Part shown: in pieces, positions 7,651 through 14,565 of the stretch
How positions within the stretch are numbered: position 1 is the stretch's first letter
Layout of the letters: each line of letters opens with the position of its first letter
Source of the DNA: JBGLNL01 sp046484125
GTDB taxonomy: Bacteria > Chloroflexota > Dehalococcoidia > SZUA-161 > SpSt-899
Length of the DNA: 16,551 nt
Direction: 5' to 3'
Assembly: GCA_046484125.1 (NCBI GenBank)
Contig: JAWOBX010000008.1
Span: 1 to 16,551 of the forward strand
Made by a program: the position numbers and the translations under genes
Notes under the pieces: model-generated
The model's input: the letters and a program-made list of their open reading frames with translations, nothing else
Told to the model about the DNA's origin: nothing
Database searches by the model: none

Positions 7651-8409
7651 ATGGGAGACTATGGAAACATCCTGCAGGATAAAGTAGCCGTTGTAACCGG
7701 CGGAAGCCGGGGAATCGGCGCATCGATAGCTCTCAAGCTTGCCAGCTACGGTGCTGACGTGGCGATCAATTACTCCAGGAGTGCCGACGCGGCCAATCAG
7801 GTGGTTAGCGAAATCGAGAGCATGGGGCGCAAGGGGTTGGCGGTACAGGCTGATGTGGCCAGCTTCACCGACGCTCAGAATATGGTGGATACGGTTGTCG
7901 AGAAACTGGGGACACTCGATATCCTGGTCTGTAATGCCGGCATAAATATGGATGGAGTCATCTGGAAGATGACCGAGGAGCAGTGGGACCGGGTAATTGA
8001 GGTGAATCTCAAGGGATATTTCAATTACGCACGAGCTGCCGCCCCGGTTTTCCGTGAGAAAGAATATGGCAAGATAGTTAACGTCAGTTCGATCAACGGC
8101 CTCAGAGGCAAATTCGGACAGTCAAATTACACAGCGGCAAAAGGAGGCATAATCGCCTTCACCAAAACGCTCGCGCGCGAGCTGGGTAGTAAGAACATAA
8201 ACTGTAATTGTGTCACTCCCGGACTCATCCACACTGGGATGGTTGACCAGATGGACGAGGCTGCCAGGGACAAATCCCGAGCGGAGATCATACTCGGCCG
8301 TATCGGAGAACCCGAAGAAGTAGCGAACGTAGTAGCTTTTCTGGCATCTGACCTGTCGCGCCATATCACCGGGCAGGCCATCAACGTGGATGGCGGGCAG
8401 TTAATGTAA
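7651..8409 (+). CDS. SDR oxidoreductase 1 (FabG-like, 3-oxoacyl reductase type)
   Basis: A classical short-chain dehydrogenase/reductase of 252 residues. The cofactor loop is TGGSRGIG at 16-23, CNAG at 94-97 replaces the usual NNAG, and the full catalytic set is present: Asn119 (EVNLKG), Ser146/Ser147 (NVSS), Tyr160 and Lys164 (YTAAK). The region after beta-2 (NYSRSADAA, with Arg43 and no Asp at the strand end) suggests NADP(H). The C-terminus (INVDGGQLM) is typical of FabG-like tetramers. AAGGAGGG lies 7 bases before the ATG, and the gene is 43 bases after the thiolase, so it belongs to the same operon. Likely role: interconversion of 3-hydroxy- and 3-oxoacyl-CoA feeding the thiolase. Acyl-ACP is also possible. 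Confidence 0.85.
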   Translation: MGDYGNILQDKVAVVTGGSRGIGASIALKLASYGADVAINYSRSADAANQVVSEIESMGRKGLAVQADVASFTDAQNMVDTVVEKLGTLDILVCNAGINMDGVIWKMTEEQWDRVIEVNLKGYFNYARAAAPVFREKEYGKIVNVSSINGLRGKFGQSNYTAAKGGIIAFTKTLARELGSKNINCNCVTPGLIHTGMVDQMDEAARDKSRAEIILGRIGEPEEVANVVAFLASDLSRHITGQAINVDGGQLM

Positions 8410-8416
8410 CAATTCC

Positions 8417-8434
8417 TCTCCCTTATGGGGGAGA
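8417..8434. repeat. Short hairpin after SDR 1
   Basis: TCTCCC (8417-8422) and GGGAGA (8429-8434) form a 6-bp stem with a 6-base loop a few bases after the SDR 1 stop. There is no T-tract directly after it, so it may be a processing or pausing hairpin, not a true terminator. Confidence 0.35.
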
Positions 8435-8477
8435 AAGCAGTTCCTCTTTGACCGTCTCCGATGGGTACGCGAGAGCT

Positions 8478-8565
8478 AAAGGAATGCCTTAAACAGATGA
8501 TGATTCTTGGGGGCTGGGGATATCCCCCGGCTTTGAAAATTCTCCCGGTAGTGGGAGGTGATCAG
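8478..8565 (+). repeat. Degenerate copy of the structured repeat
   Basis: About 88 bases with the same block order as the two better copies: AAAGGAATGCCT start, AAACAGATGATGA-TTC, TTGGGG followed by a GGGGATATCCCC palindrome (in place of the first hairpin), a second hairpin CTCCC/GGGAG near 8541-8556, and a GTGATCAG end. It lies head-to-tail, 7 bases before the copy at 8573. The similarity is patchy and was judged by eye. Confidence 0.35.
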
Positions 8566-8572
8566 AGTCAGC

Positions 8573-8669
8573 TAAGGAACCTCTGAATAAGTGGTGACTT
8601 CGGGGGAATCTGGGGGCACCCCCAGATTCAAACTTCCCCAAGACCGGGGAATTAAAGGGGGTTGATCAG
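8573..8669 (+). repeat. Structured interspersed repeat, copy 1
   Basis: A 97-base unit that matches 16131-16224 over its whole length at roughly 80 percent identity by eye (shared blocks include AAGTGGTGACTTCG, CCCCAGATTCAAA and GGGGAATTAAA). It folds into an outer stem (AACCTCT 8578-8584 with GGGGGTT 8657-8663) enclosing two hairpins: AATCTGGGGG/CCCCCAGATT and TTCCCC/GGGGAA. It fills the gap before SDR 2 and ends 33 bases before that start. A small non-autonomous mobile element (MITE) or a REP-like element would fit; no coding capacity. Confidence 0.75.
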
Positions 8670-8702
8670 ATTTCCCCTAAAGATAACTGGAGGGAGAAGA
8701 TA

Positions 8703-9617
8703 ATGGGAGATAGACTGAAAGGAAAAGCCGCGGTTGTTTCCGGTTCCAGCATGGGAATCGGGCGGGCCATGGCCATCGACCTCGCTAAGGAGGGCGCCGA
8801 TGTCATCGTTAACGCCCGAAACGTAGACAAGTGTCAGGAAGTCGTCTCTGAGATTGAAGCTCTGGGTAGAAAGGCTGTACCGGTAGCGGCGGATATAACA
8901 ATCAAGGAACAGGCCGAGGCTTTAATTGATGCGGCGGTTGAGAATTTCGGCAAAATCGATATCCTGATCAATAACGCCGGTTTTCTGCGCGATCGAATGC
9001 TCTGGAAGATGTCCGACGAAGAGTTCGATGACATTATAAAAGTCTTCATTTATGGTTATTTTTATTGCAGCCGCCGCGCCGCCCAATTGATGCGCGAGCA
9101 AAACTGGGGCCGAATTGTCAACATGTCATCACGAGTGGCGCTCGGCAACGCGGGCCAGGTCAATTACGGCACGGCCAAGACGGGAATCCTGGGGATGACT
9201 CGCTGTGCGGCACGAGATCTGGGCCGAAAGGGCGTGACCGTCAATGCCATCTTCCCAGGAGCAGCCAGCCGCTTGACCGTGACCAGCGAAGTGCTGGAAA
9301 GCCGCGACAAAAGGGAACAGAAGGATATCCAGACAACGGCTCGGGTGGGCGACTTGATGGAGGACCCGGAGACTTTCACGCCATTCATCACCTGGCTTTG
9401 TACCGATGAAGCGGCGGACATAAACGGCCAGACCTTCTTCTGCCGGGGAAGACAGATCAGCCTGTACTCTCCCGCACCGGTGATGCAGAGTACTATATTC
9501 GCTCCACACGAAGAATGGACAGTGGATGAAATTTCCGAACTTTTCCCCAAGACCCTCGGTGATGGTATTGTCAATCCCGCCCCGGCTCAACCACCGAAAG
9601 AAGAAAAAAAGCAGTAA
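8703..9617 (+). CDS. SDR oxidoreductase 2 with C-terminal extension
   Basis: A 304-residue SDR, about 50 residues longer than SDR 1. The cofactor loop is SGSSMGIG at 13-20 (Ser in place of the first Thr), NNAG is at 90-93, and Ser142/Ser143, Tyr155 and Lys159 (YGTAK) form the active site. The catalytic-tetrad Asn position reads Phe115 (KVFIYG), so proton relay may differ. Residues 250-304 form an extension (ISLYSPAPV, then EEWTVDEISELFP) like that of (3R)-hydroxyacyl-CoA dehydrogenase-related SDRs of the HSD17B4 type, ending in a Lys/Glu-rich tail. The gene is separated from SDR 1 by 293 bases holding the repeats, so it may depend on read-through or an unseen promoter; GGAGGGAG lies 6 bases before the ATG. 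Probably acts on an acyl-CoA; the exact substrate is unknown. Confidence 0.8.
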   Translation: MGDRLKGKAAVVSGSSMGIGRAMAIDLAKEGADVIVNARNVDKCQEVVSEIEALGRKAVPVAADITIKEQAEALIDAAVENFGKIDILINNAGFLRDRMLWKMSDEEFDDIIKVFIYGYFYCSRRAAQLMREQNWGRIVNMSSRVALGNAGQVNYGTAKTGILGMTRCAARDLGRKGVTVNAIFPGAASRLTVTSEVLESRDKREQKDIQTTARVGDLMEDPETFTPFITWLCTDEAADINGQTFFCRGRQISLYSPAPVMQSTIFAPHEEWTVDEISELFPKTLGDGIVNPAPAQPPKEEKKQ

Positions 9618-9647
9618 TCGCCAGAGAAGAACTGGGAATGAATCAGA

Positions 9648-9679
9648 CGACCTCCCGACGACTTCTGTCGAAGGGAGGT
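9648..9679 (+). promoter_or_regulatory. Hairpin burying the ribosome-binding site of SDR 3
   Basis: GACCTCCC (9648-9655) pairs perfectly with GGGAGGTC (9672-9679). Inside, CGAC (9658-9661) pairs with GTCG (9666-9669) around a TTCT loop, with a GA/AA internal loop between the stems. The only purine-rich ribosome-binding candidate for the ATG at 9693 (GGGAGG, 9672-9677) is the right arm, and it lies 15 bases from the start, further than usual. Confidence 0.5.
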
Positions 9680-9692
9680 CTGCTGTATAACA

Positions 9693-10478
9693 ATGGCCGA
9701 TAGATTGCAAGGCAAGGTAGCCATCGTAACAGGCGCTGGCTCGGAATACGGGATTGGGCGAGCGGTGGCGCTAACCGTTTCGAGGGAAGGGGCAGCGACC
9801 GTCGTATCGGATATCAACGCGGGCGCGGCAGAGGCTGTAGCCAATCAGATTGAAGCAGAGGGCGGCAGGGCTCTGGCAGCGTTCACCGATGTGACGGATA
9901 GCGAGCAGGTGCGTGAGATGATCGCCAGAACCATCGAGGAATTCGGCACCATCGACATTCTGGTCAACGCTGCGGCAAACTACCGGGATATGTCCATCCT
10001 CAAGATGAAAGAGACGGACTTCCACGAGATCGTCGATGTGTGCCTCTATGGTACCTTCTACTGTACCAAGTATGCGGTCGAGTATATGATCGCGGCAGCC
10101 GGGAAGGAATCCGTCGAAGGCTCTCCAGTCAGATGTCGGAAAATAATTCACTTCACGTCGGGTGCTGGTATTCGCGGGAATCCTGGTCAGGCCAATTACA
10201 GCGCCGCCAAAGCCGGAATAATCGGACTCACCAAGTCCAACGCCAGGGAATTCGCCAGATATAACATAACAGTCAATGCTATTTCCCCGTTTGCGCTGAC
10301 GCCGCTGACGGACATCATGCCCAATCAACTCAAGGAGTCGTTTACCAGTCGCATACCCCTGGGCAGGTGGGGTGACCCGGAAAAAGATATCGCGCCGGTG
10401 GCCCTGTTTCTGGCCTCCGATGATTCCAATTACGTCACGGGGCAGGTTATAATCGCCAGCGGCGGACTGGATATGTGA
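9693..10478 (+). CDS. SDR oxidoreductase 3
   Basis: A 261-residue SDR with an unusual cofactor loop: TGAGSEYGIG at 13-22, two residues longer than the TGxxxGIG pattern, as in some SDR subfamilies. Asp40 at the end of beta-2 (VVSD) favours NAD(H). NNAG is replaced by NAAA (92-95), the tetrad Asn position is Cys117 (DVCLYG), while Ser156, Tyr169 and Lys173 (YSAAK) are kept. Residues 135-150 form an insertion before the catalytic strand (AAGKES to RCRK). The ending IIASGGLDM is FabG-like. The gene lies 75 bases after SDR 2, and its ribosome-binding site is inside the hairpin at 9648-9679, suggesting separate translational control. An NAD-dependent 3-hydroxyacyl-CoA or secondary-alcohol dehydrogenase is plausible; no substrate can be assigned. 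Confidence 0.8.
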   Translation: MADRLQGKVAIVTGAGSEYGIGRAVALTVSREGAATVVSDINAGAAEAVANQIEAEGGRALAAFTDVTDSEQVREMIARTIEEFGTIDILVNAAANYRDMSILKMKETDFHEIVDVCLYGTFYCTKYAVEYMIAAAGKESVEGSPVRCRKIIHFTSGAGIRGNPGQANYSAAKAGIIGLTKSNAREFARYNITVNAISPFALTPLTDIMPNQLKESFTSRIPLGRWGDPEKDIAPVALFLASDDSNYVTGQVIIASGGLDM

Positions 10479-10643
10479 GGCGCGTAATTACCTGATGCAC
10501 TCTTCCAGACACGTGTGCATAATTTTGAAGCAAGGGGCCTTTTCAACCCAGAGGGATTAACATAAGGCTGGTGTAAGAATGAAAAACGTTTGGTATCACG
10601 TAAAAGTCCGGTTGTTTAAGGGACAGTACCTTAAGGAGGAAAT
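10479..10643. other. 165-bp gap between SDR 3 and SDR 4 with small inverted repeats
   Basis: ATGCAC (10494-10499) can pair with GTGCAT about 14 bases further on, followed by AATTTTG, a weak terminator shape. An imperfect palindrome, TTGAA-gc-AAGG with CCTTTTCAA (about 10525-10545), follows and could be an operator or hairpin. No convincing -35/-10 pair was found, so it is unclear whether SDR 4 has its own promoter. Confidence 0.3.
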
Positions 10644-11441
10644 ATGGGCCGACTTGATGGTAAAGTAGCGGTAATCACGGGTTCAGGCAGGGGAATCGGT
10701 AAAGCAACAGCCATGCTTTTTACTCAGGAAGGGGCCAGTGTAATCATTAATGACGTAGATGAAGAGGTGGCCAGCGAGGCGGTAAAGGATATCAGGGCCG
10801 CGGGTGGTACGGCAGAGGCTTGTGTAGCGGATATACGCAAGCTGGAAGAGGCACAAAAATTGATGAATACGGCCGTAGAGAAATTCGGCAGGTTGGATAT
10901 CCTGGTCAACAATGCCGGAATCGCTCGGGACTCGCTGGCAGGGAGGATGAGTGAGGAGCAATGGAATCTGGTTATAGATATCAATCTTACCGGCAGTTTC
11001 AATTGCATACGCGCTGCAGCCAGGCATATGATGAAGAAAAAGCATAATGGGAGGATTATCAACATCTCTTCGGTCGTAGGCCTCACCGGTAATCCGGGGC
11101 AGTTGAACTATGCCGCATCTAAAGCCGGTATAATCGGTATGACCAAGACTCTGGCCAGGGAGTGGATGCGCTATGGTATTACTGTCAACGCGGTGGCTTT
11201 TGGCGGTGTAGATACCAGGTTTACCGCCGTGAAGGATACCTCAGAAGAGGCTTTCGGGGAGAAGACAGGGATTCCCGACAAGGCCAGAGATGGCATGGTT
11301 GAACGCATGGAGACAATGACCATCTATGGTGGAATGACCACGCCGGAACAGGCCGCCAAATGTATTTTCCTGCTGGCGCAGGATGAAGCGGCATACATAA
11401 CCGGAAACGTCCTGAATGCTACCGGTGGATTGTATATGTGA
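10644..11441 (+). CDS. SDR oxidoreductase 4 (FabG-like)
   Basis: A 265-residue classical SDR. The cofactor loop is TGSGRGIG at 12-19, Asp37 at the end of beta-2 (IIND) indicates NAD(H), and NNAG is at 89-92. The complete tetrad is present: Asn114 (DINLTG), Ser142/Ser143 (NISS), Tyr156 and Lys160 (YAASK). The usual PG after the active site reads FGG (186-188), and a longer loop (195-225) near the substrate pocket suggests a bulky or specific substrate. The start has AAGGAGG about 6 bases upstream. Its stop overlaps the patatin start (GTGA), so the two are translationally coupled and probably work on related substrates. 3-hydroxyacyl-CoA dehydrogenase is the most likely activity, inferred from context. 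Confidence 0.83.
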   Translation: MGRLDGKVAVITGSGRGIGKATAMLFTQEGASVIINDVDEEVASEAVKDIRAAGGTAEACVADIRKLEEAQKLMNTAVEKFGRLDILVNNAGIARDSLAGRMSEEQWNLVIDINLTGSFNCIRAAARHMMKKKHNGRIINISSVVGLTGNPGQLNYAASKAGIIGMTKTLAREWMRYGITVNAVAFGGVDTRFTAVKDTSEEAFGEKTGIPDKARDGMVERMETMTIYGGMTTPEQAAKCIFLLAQDEAAYITGNVLNATGGLYM

Positions 11442-12289
11442 ATAGTATGAAAGTGGGGTTATCACTGGGGGGCGGGGGAGCTCTGGGTTACGCGCATATA
11501 GGAGTGATTCGTGCCCTTATTGAGGGTGGGGTTCCAATTGATATCATCAACGGCTCCAGCATGGGCGCGATAATAGGCGGCGCCTATGCTCTGTATGGCG
11601 ATATCGAACCTGTTTCAACTAAAGTAGAGGGAATCGTTGAAAGTACGGATATAAAATACCTAGACCTCTTCACATCAAAGAACGAGATCAACCCCTTTTT
11701 GCGCAGGTGGCTGGCAAATGCCGTATGCGATGTCTCTCTACTTCGTAGTTCCATACTCCCGCATAAAAACTATGTCAAAGCCTTACGATTGATATTCAGC
11801 GACTACCAGTTTGATGATACGAGCATTCCGTTTTCCGCGGTCGCTGTTGACCTGCTTAGTGAAGAGGTAATCGTTCTCAACGAGGGCCCGCTGGTCGACG
11901 GAATACTTCCCTCAATATCAATTCCCGGAATCTTCCCGCCGGTGGAGCGAGACGGGTATCTTCTTGTGGATGGAAGCGTTTTGGCCGATGTTCCTGTCAG
12001 GGAGCTGCGCTGGCAGGGAGCCGATTTCATCATCGCGGTTGAGCTGGTGGGCAAAATACAACCTTATATCGAAACCGGGTTCGATATTCTCAGCGTTATA
12101 GAAATGATGAAAGGGCGGATTATAGCCAGGTGGGAAACAGAGAACGCCGACTTCCGAATATCAGTGAATATACCCGAAATCGATATATTTTCCTTCGAAG
12201 CTCACCAACAGGCTATCAGCGGCGGATACCAGAGAGCTATTGATGCGCTCCCGGAACTTCATGAAAGATTACTCCAACATGGCGTCTGA
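11438..12289 (+). CDS. Patatin-like phospholipase/acyl hydrolase (RssA/YchK-like)
   Basis: A 283-residue patatin-family protein with an intact Ser-Asp dyad: oxyanion loop GGGGALG at 11-17, nucleophile elbow GSSMG at 39-43 (Ser41), and Asp178 in LLVDGS. The block SIPGIFPPV at 161-169 is also typical. The family hydrolyses acyl esters of phospholipids, lipids or acyl-CoA; it lacks a signal peptide, so it acts in the cytoplasm or at the inner membrane face. The start is taken as GTG at 11438, overlapping the SDR 4 stop by 4 bases with GGTGGA about 10 bases upstream; an ATG at 11447 is the alternative and would keep all motifs. The next gene overlaps its end and encodes a catalytically dead relative. 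Confidence 0.85.
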   Translation: MNSMKVGLSLGGGGALGYAHIGVIRALIEGGVPIDIINGSSMGAIIGGAYALYGDIEPVSTKVEGIVESTDIKYLDLFTSKNEINPFLRRWLANAVCDVSLLRSSILPHKNYVKALRLIFSDYQFDDTSIPFSAVAVDLLSEEVIVLNEGPLVDGILPSISIPGIFPPVERDGYLLVDGSVLADVPVRELRWQGADFIIAVELVGKIQPYIETGFDILSVIEMMKGRIIARWETENADFRISVNIPEIDIFSFEAHQQAISGGYQRAIDALPELHERLLQHGV

Positions 12290-13160
12290 AGGAAACACAC
12301 TGGTTATAGGCGGCCTGGGAGTCAAAGGCCTTTCCAACATAGGGGCTATCGAGGCCCTTGTTGAATTTGAGGTCCCTGTAAAGCGTGTTGTTGCCTCCGG
12401 TATAAGCTCATTGATCGGAGCCCAGTTTGCTCTGGGACGGGACTTAAACTCGCTTAGCGATGAGCTGGTTAGATTTTTCAGTGAGAATGACAAATATCTC
12501 TGGGGGATGGAACGCCTTTCCGGCCTGCCACGGAGACGGACAAGGCGTGTCAGGGATAGCTTCGCCTATTTTCTCCGAGAGAGATTATTCTGTCAGTCAA
12601 ACTTCAACCGGTTGAGCATATTGGACTGGGAGATCGTCGACGCTGATCTCGAAAGGCTTTTCGGCGAAGTACAGGATGCTGACTTAAAACTGCCACTCTC
12701 CATCTCCGCGATAGATCTAAACAAACGCCGGGAGGTCCTGCTGGAGAACGGCAGGCTCGTTGATCGTTTGAAGGCAGGGTTTGCGTTTCCCGGCCTTTTT
12801 CCTCCTGTGAATCTGGCGGGGGATAAATACGTTGGCAGTTCTTTTTTCTGCGAACTTCCCTTATCAATACTTACAAGGGAACATGCCCCGATTGTGGTAG
12901 TCGATATTCCTTCCCGGCCTGACTTACAATGTCCGGGCAACGTTATAGAAAACCTTGCCAGGATGGATGAGATTCGCAGCCGGATAATTAAGGGAAAGAT
13001 GCTTACCAAGGCTGACCGCATATTGTCACTGGAGGCGGTAAAAGATTTTGAATGGGGTAACTACAGGCAGTTAACCCGCCAGGTGGAACTGGCCTACAGT
13101 GAAACGAAACGGCTGTTACAAGAAGACCCTGATATTGCGCGGCATACCGAAGTGTCTTAA
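12279..13160 (+). CDS. Patatin-like pseudoenzyme (catalytic Ser and Asp lost)
   Basis: A 293-residue relative of the preceding patatin. The glycine loop is altered (GGLGVKG at 11-17) but the fold pattern is kept: ALVEFEVPV, IGAQFALG, PLSISAIDL, FAFPGLFPPV. Aligned without gaps to the first patatin, the nucleophile elbow GSSMG becomes ASGIS (Ser41 to Gly) and VDGS becomes VGSS (Asp to Gly), so hydrolase activity by the usual dyad should be absent. I chose the ATG at 12279, which overlaps the upstream gene by 11 bases, because it puts the glycine loop at the same residue number as in the partner; in-frame TTG 12240, ATG 12243 and ATG 12261 are longer options, and no start has a strong ribosome-binding site. 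The long intact frame argues against a decaying pseudogene. A regulatory or structural partner of the active patatin is the likely role. Confidence 0.8.
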   Translation: MASEGNTLVIGGLGVKGLSNIGAIEALVEFEVPVKRVVASGISSLIGAQFALGRDLNSLSDELVRFFSENDKYLWGMERLSGLPRRRTRRVRDSFAYFLRERLFCQSNFNRLSILDWEIVDADLERLFGEVQDADLKLPLSISAIDLNKRREVLLENGRLVDRLKAGFAFPGLFPPVNLAGDKYVGSSFFCELPLSILTREHAPIVVVDIPSRPDLQCPGNVIENLARMDEIRSRIIKGKMLTKADRILSLEAVKDFEWGNYRQLTRQVELAYSETKRLLQEDPDIARHTEVS

Positions 13161-13166
13161 GCGTGT

Positions 13167-13207
13167 GTCCACTATCATTGTGTGGAACGGCGTTAATGAT
13201 GGTGGAC
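13167..13207. repeat. Long hairpin downstream of the patatin pair
   Basis: GTCCACTATCATT (13167-13179) pairs with AATGATGGTGGAC (13195-13207) over 13 bp with a single T-G pair and a 15-base loop. It begins 7 bases after the patatin stop and about 65 bases before the strong terminator. It has no T-tract, so an mRNA-stabilising or REP-like role is more likely than termination. Confidence 0.5.
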
Positions 13208-13271
13208 TTCTCCGCCGTGCCCGGTCGATCTTAAGAAGTGGTCTGTATCCAGTAAGGGCTAAACTAAAGTG

Positions 13272-13313
13272 AATAAAAAGAGGGAGGCCTTCAAAGGCCT
13301 CCCTCTTTTTATT
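13272..13313. terminator. Strong bidirectional rho-independent terminator
   Basis: A perfect 19-bp inverted repeat (arms 13272-13290 and 13295-13313) with a TCAA loop. The core is GAGGGAGGCCT/AGGCCTCCCTC, flanked by A-tract and T-tract, so it works on both strands. It lies between the end of the plus-strand cluster (13160) and the end of the minus-strand thiolase (13331). Confidence 0.93.
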
Positions 13314-13330
13314 CTTTGTTTGTGTTATAT

Positions 13331-14533
13331 TTAATCTCTGGCGCCGAATAACTGAACATTCGCCTGGAACGTTCCAGGAACCCCGCCCTGACACTGGGCC
13401 ATCGCCAGATTTACGTTCTTCAATTGTCTCTCCGGTTTCTCTGCCCTTCCCTGGATCTGCCGATAGCACTCGTAGGCCATGCGAATTCCGCTTGCTCCTA
13501 TGGGGTGCCCGAAGGACTTCAAACCACCATCAGGATTAACCGGTAACTGGCCATCCAGAAGGAAGCGCCCATCATTGACCGCATCGGTACCCTCGCCTCT
13601 TTCGCAAATACCGAGTGATTCGTAAGCAATAAGCTCGGTGATGGTGAAACAATCATGGAGTTCTACCAACTGGACTTCCTTTGAGAAATCCTTGACGCCG
13701 GTTTGTTCTTTGACCTGCTGGCAGGCGATGTCGGTCTCGGTCCAGAAGGTCAAGTCAACGTCTGACTTGCATTTGCCGTTCCATGGATTGATCCGGGAGA
13801 CTGAAACGCCCATACCCTTTATCAGAACATAGTCATCCCGGAAGTTCTTGGCGATATCGGCTCGGGTAAGTACTGCCGCGGCGCCGCCATCAGTAGTGGG
13901 ACAGCAATCAAACAGGCCGAGCGGGTAGACGATTGGCGGCGACATCATGACCGCCTCCATGCTCAGCTCGCGCTGAAGGTGAGCCTTTGGATGCATGGAA
14001 CCGTTGTGGTGATTCTTAACCGCTATCTTGGCCAGGGTCCTTTTTCCTTCAATCGGGTCGATTCCCCATTTGTGCCAGTAGGCTATGGCCGCCATGGCAT
14101 AAGCTCCCGGCCCCGTTAACCTGGTGTTGTAAACCGGATGCAGGCTGTCGGGCTGAGGGGTGGGGAGTACGTTGAAGCCACAATCTTTACACTTCTCGAA
14201 TCCCACTGCCAGAACGGTGTCATACATTCCGCAGGCGATTGACATCGCCGCGAGTCGCAATGCTTCCGAACCGGATCCACAGTTGTTTTCGACTCGAGTG
14301 ACCGGCTTCATGTCCATTTTTAAGGGCTCGGAAAGGCATGCCGCTGTTACTCCTGTGAAAATGGTGCCTACGAAAGCGGCGTCAACTTCATTAGGCCCAA
14401 TACCCGCATCCTCATAGGCTTCCCAGGCCGACTCAACGATTGTGTCCGCATCGCTTTTTGTCCAAAGCTCTCCGAATCGGGTCAAACCCATACCAACAAT
14501 GGCTACTTTATCCTTCATTGTTCCGGTTCCCAT
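13331..14533 (-). CDS. SCP2/SCPx-type thiolase, second copy
   Basis: A 400-residue thiolase paralogous to that at 6399-7607. All four SCP2-thiolase motifs are present: NNCGSGS with nucleophile Cys85 (CxS), HDCF at 293-296, FGHPIGASG at 341-349 and CQGG with Cys381 (CxG). This should be a fully active 3-oxoacyl-CoA thiolase, unlike its paralogue, which has Asn at the last position. A CKDCG segment at 115-119 matches the region LKDCG of the paralogue. The start has AGAGGAGG about 7 bases upstream of the ATG. It follows the HMGS-like/DUF35 gene after 32 bases in the same order as the first pair, so the two are one operon. The gene ends next to the shared terminator at 13272-13313. The substrate is unknown. 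Confidence 0.86.
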   Translation of the reverse strand: MGTGTMKDKVAIVGMGLTRFGELWTKSDADTIVESAWEAYEDAGIGPNEVDAAFVGTIFTGVTAACLSEPLKMDMKPVTRVENNCGSGSEALRLAAMSIACGMYDTVLAVGFEKCKDCGFNVLPTPQPDSLHPVYNTRLTGPGAYAMAAIAYWHKWGIDPIEGKRTLAKIAVKNHHNGSMHPKAHLQRELSMEAVMMSPPIVYPLGLFDCCPTTDGGAAAVLTRADIAKNFRDDYVLIKGMGVSVSRINPWNGKCKSDVDLTFWTETDIACQQVKEQTGVKDFSKEVQLVELHDCFTITELIAYESLGICERGEGTDAVNDGRFLLDGQLPVNPDGGLKSFGHPIGASGIRMAYECYRQIQGRAEKPERQLKNVNLAMAQCQGGVPGTFQANVQLFGARD

Positions 14534-14565
14534 AATTAACCTCCTCTTTGATTCCCATTACGGAC

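Noticed and set aside
9129..9710. A long open frame (193 codons) on the minus strand over SDR 2
   Set aside because: It is antisense to a well-supported SDR and its protein shows no domain pattern; a shadow of codon bias.
10579..10668. A 29-codon open frame starting MKNVWYHVKV just before and overlapping SDR 4
   Set aside because: It could be a leader peptide, but it has only a weak ribosome-binding site, overlaps the SDR 4 start out of frame and has no recognisable pattern.
12240..13160. Second patatin as a decaying pseudogene
   Set aside because: The frame is intact over the full family length and aligns without gaps to its partner; only catalytic residues are changed, which fits a pseudoenzyme better.
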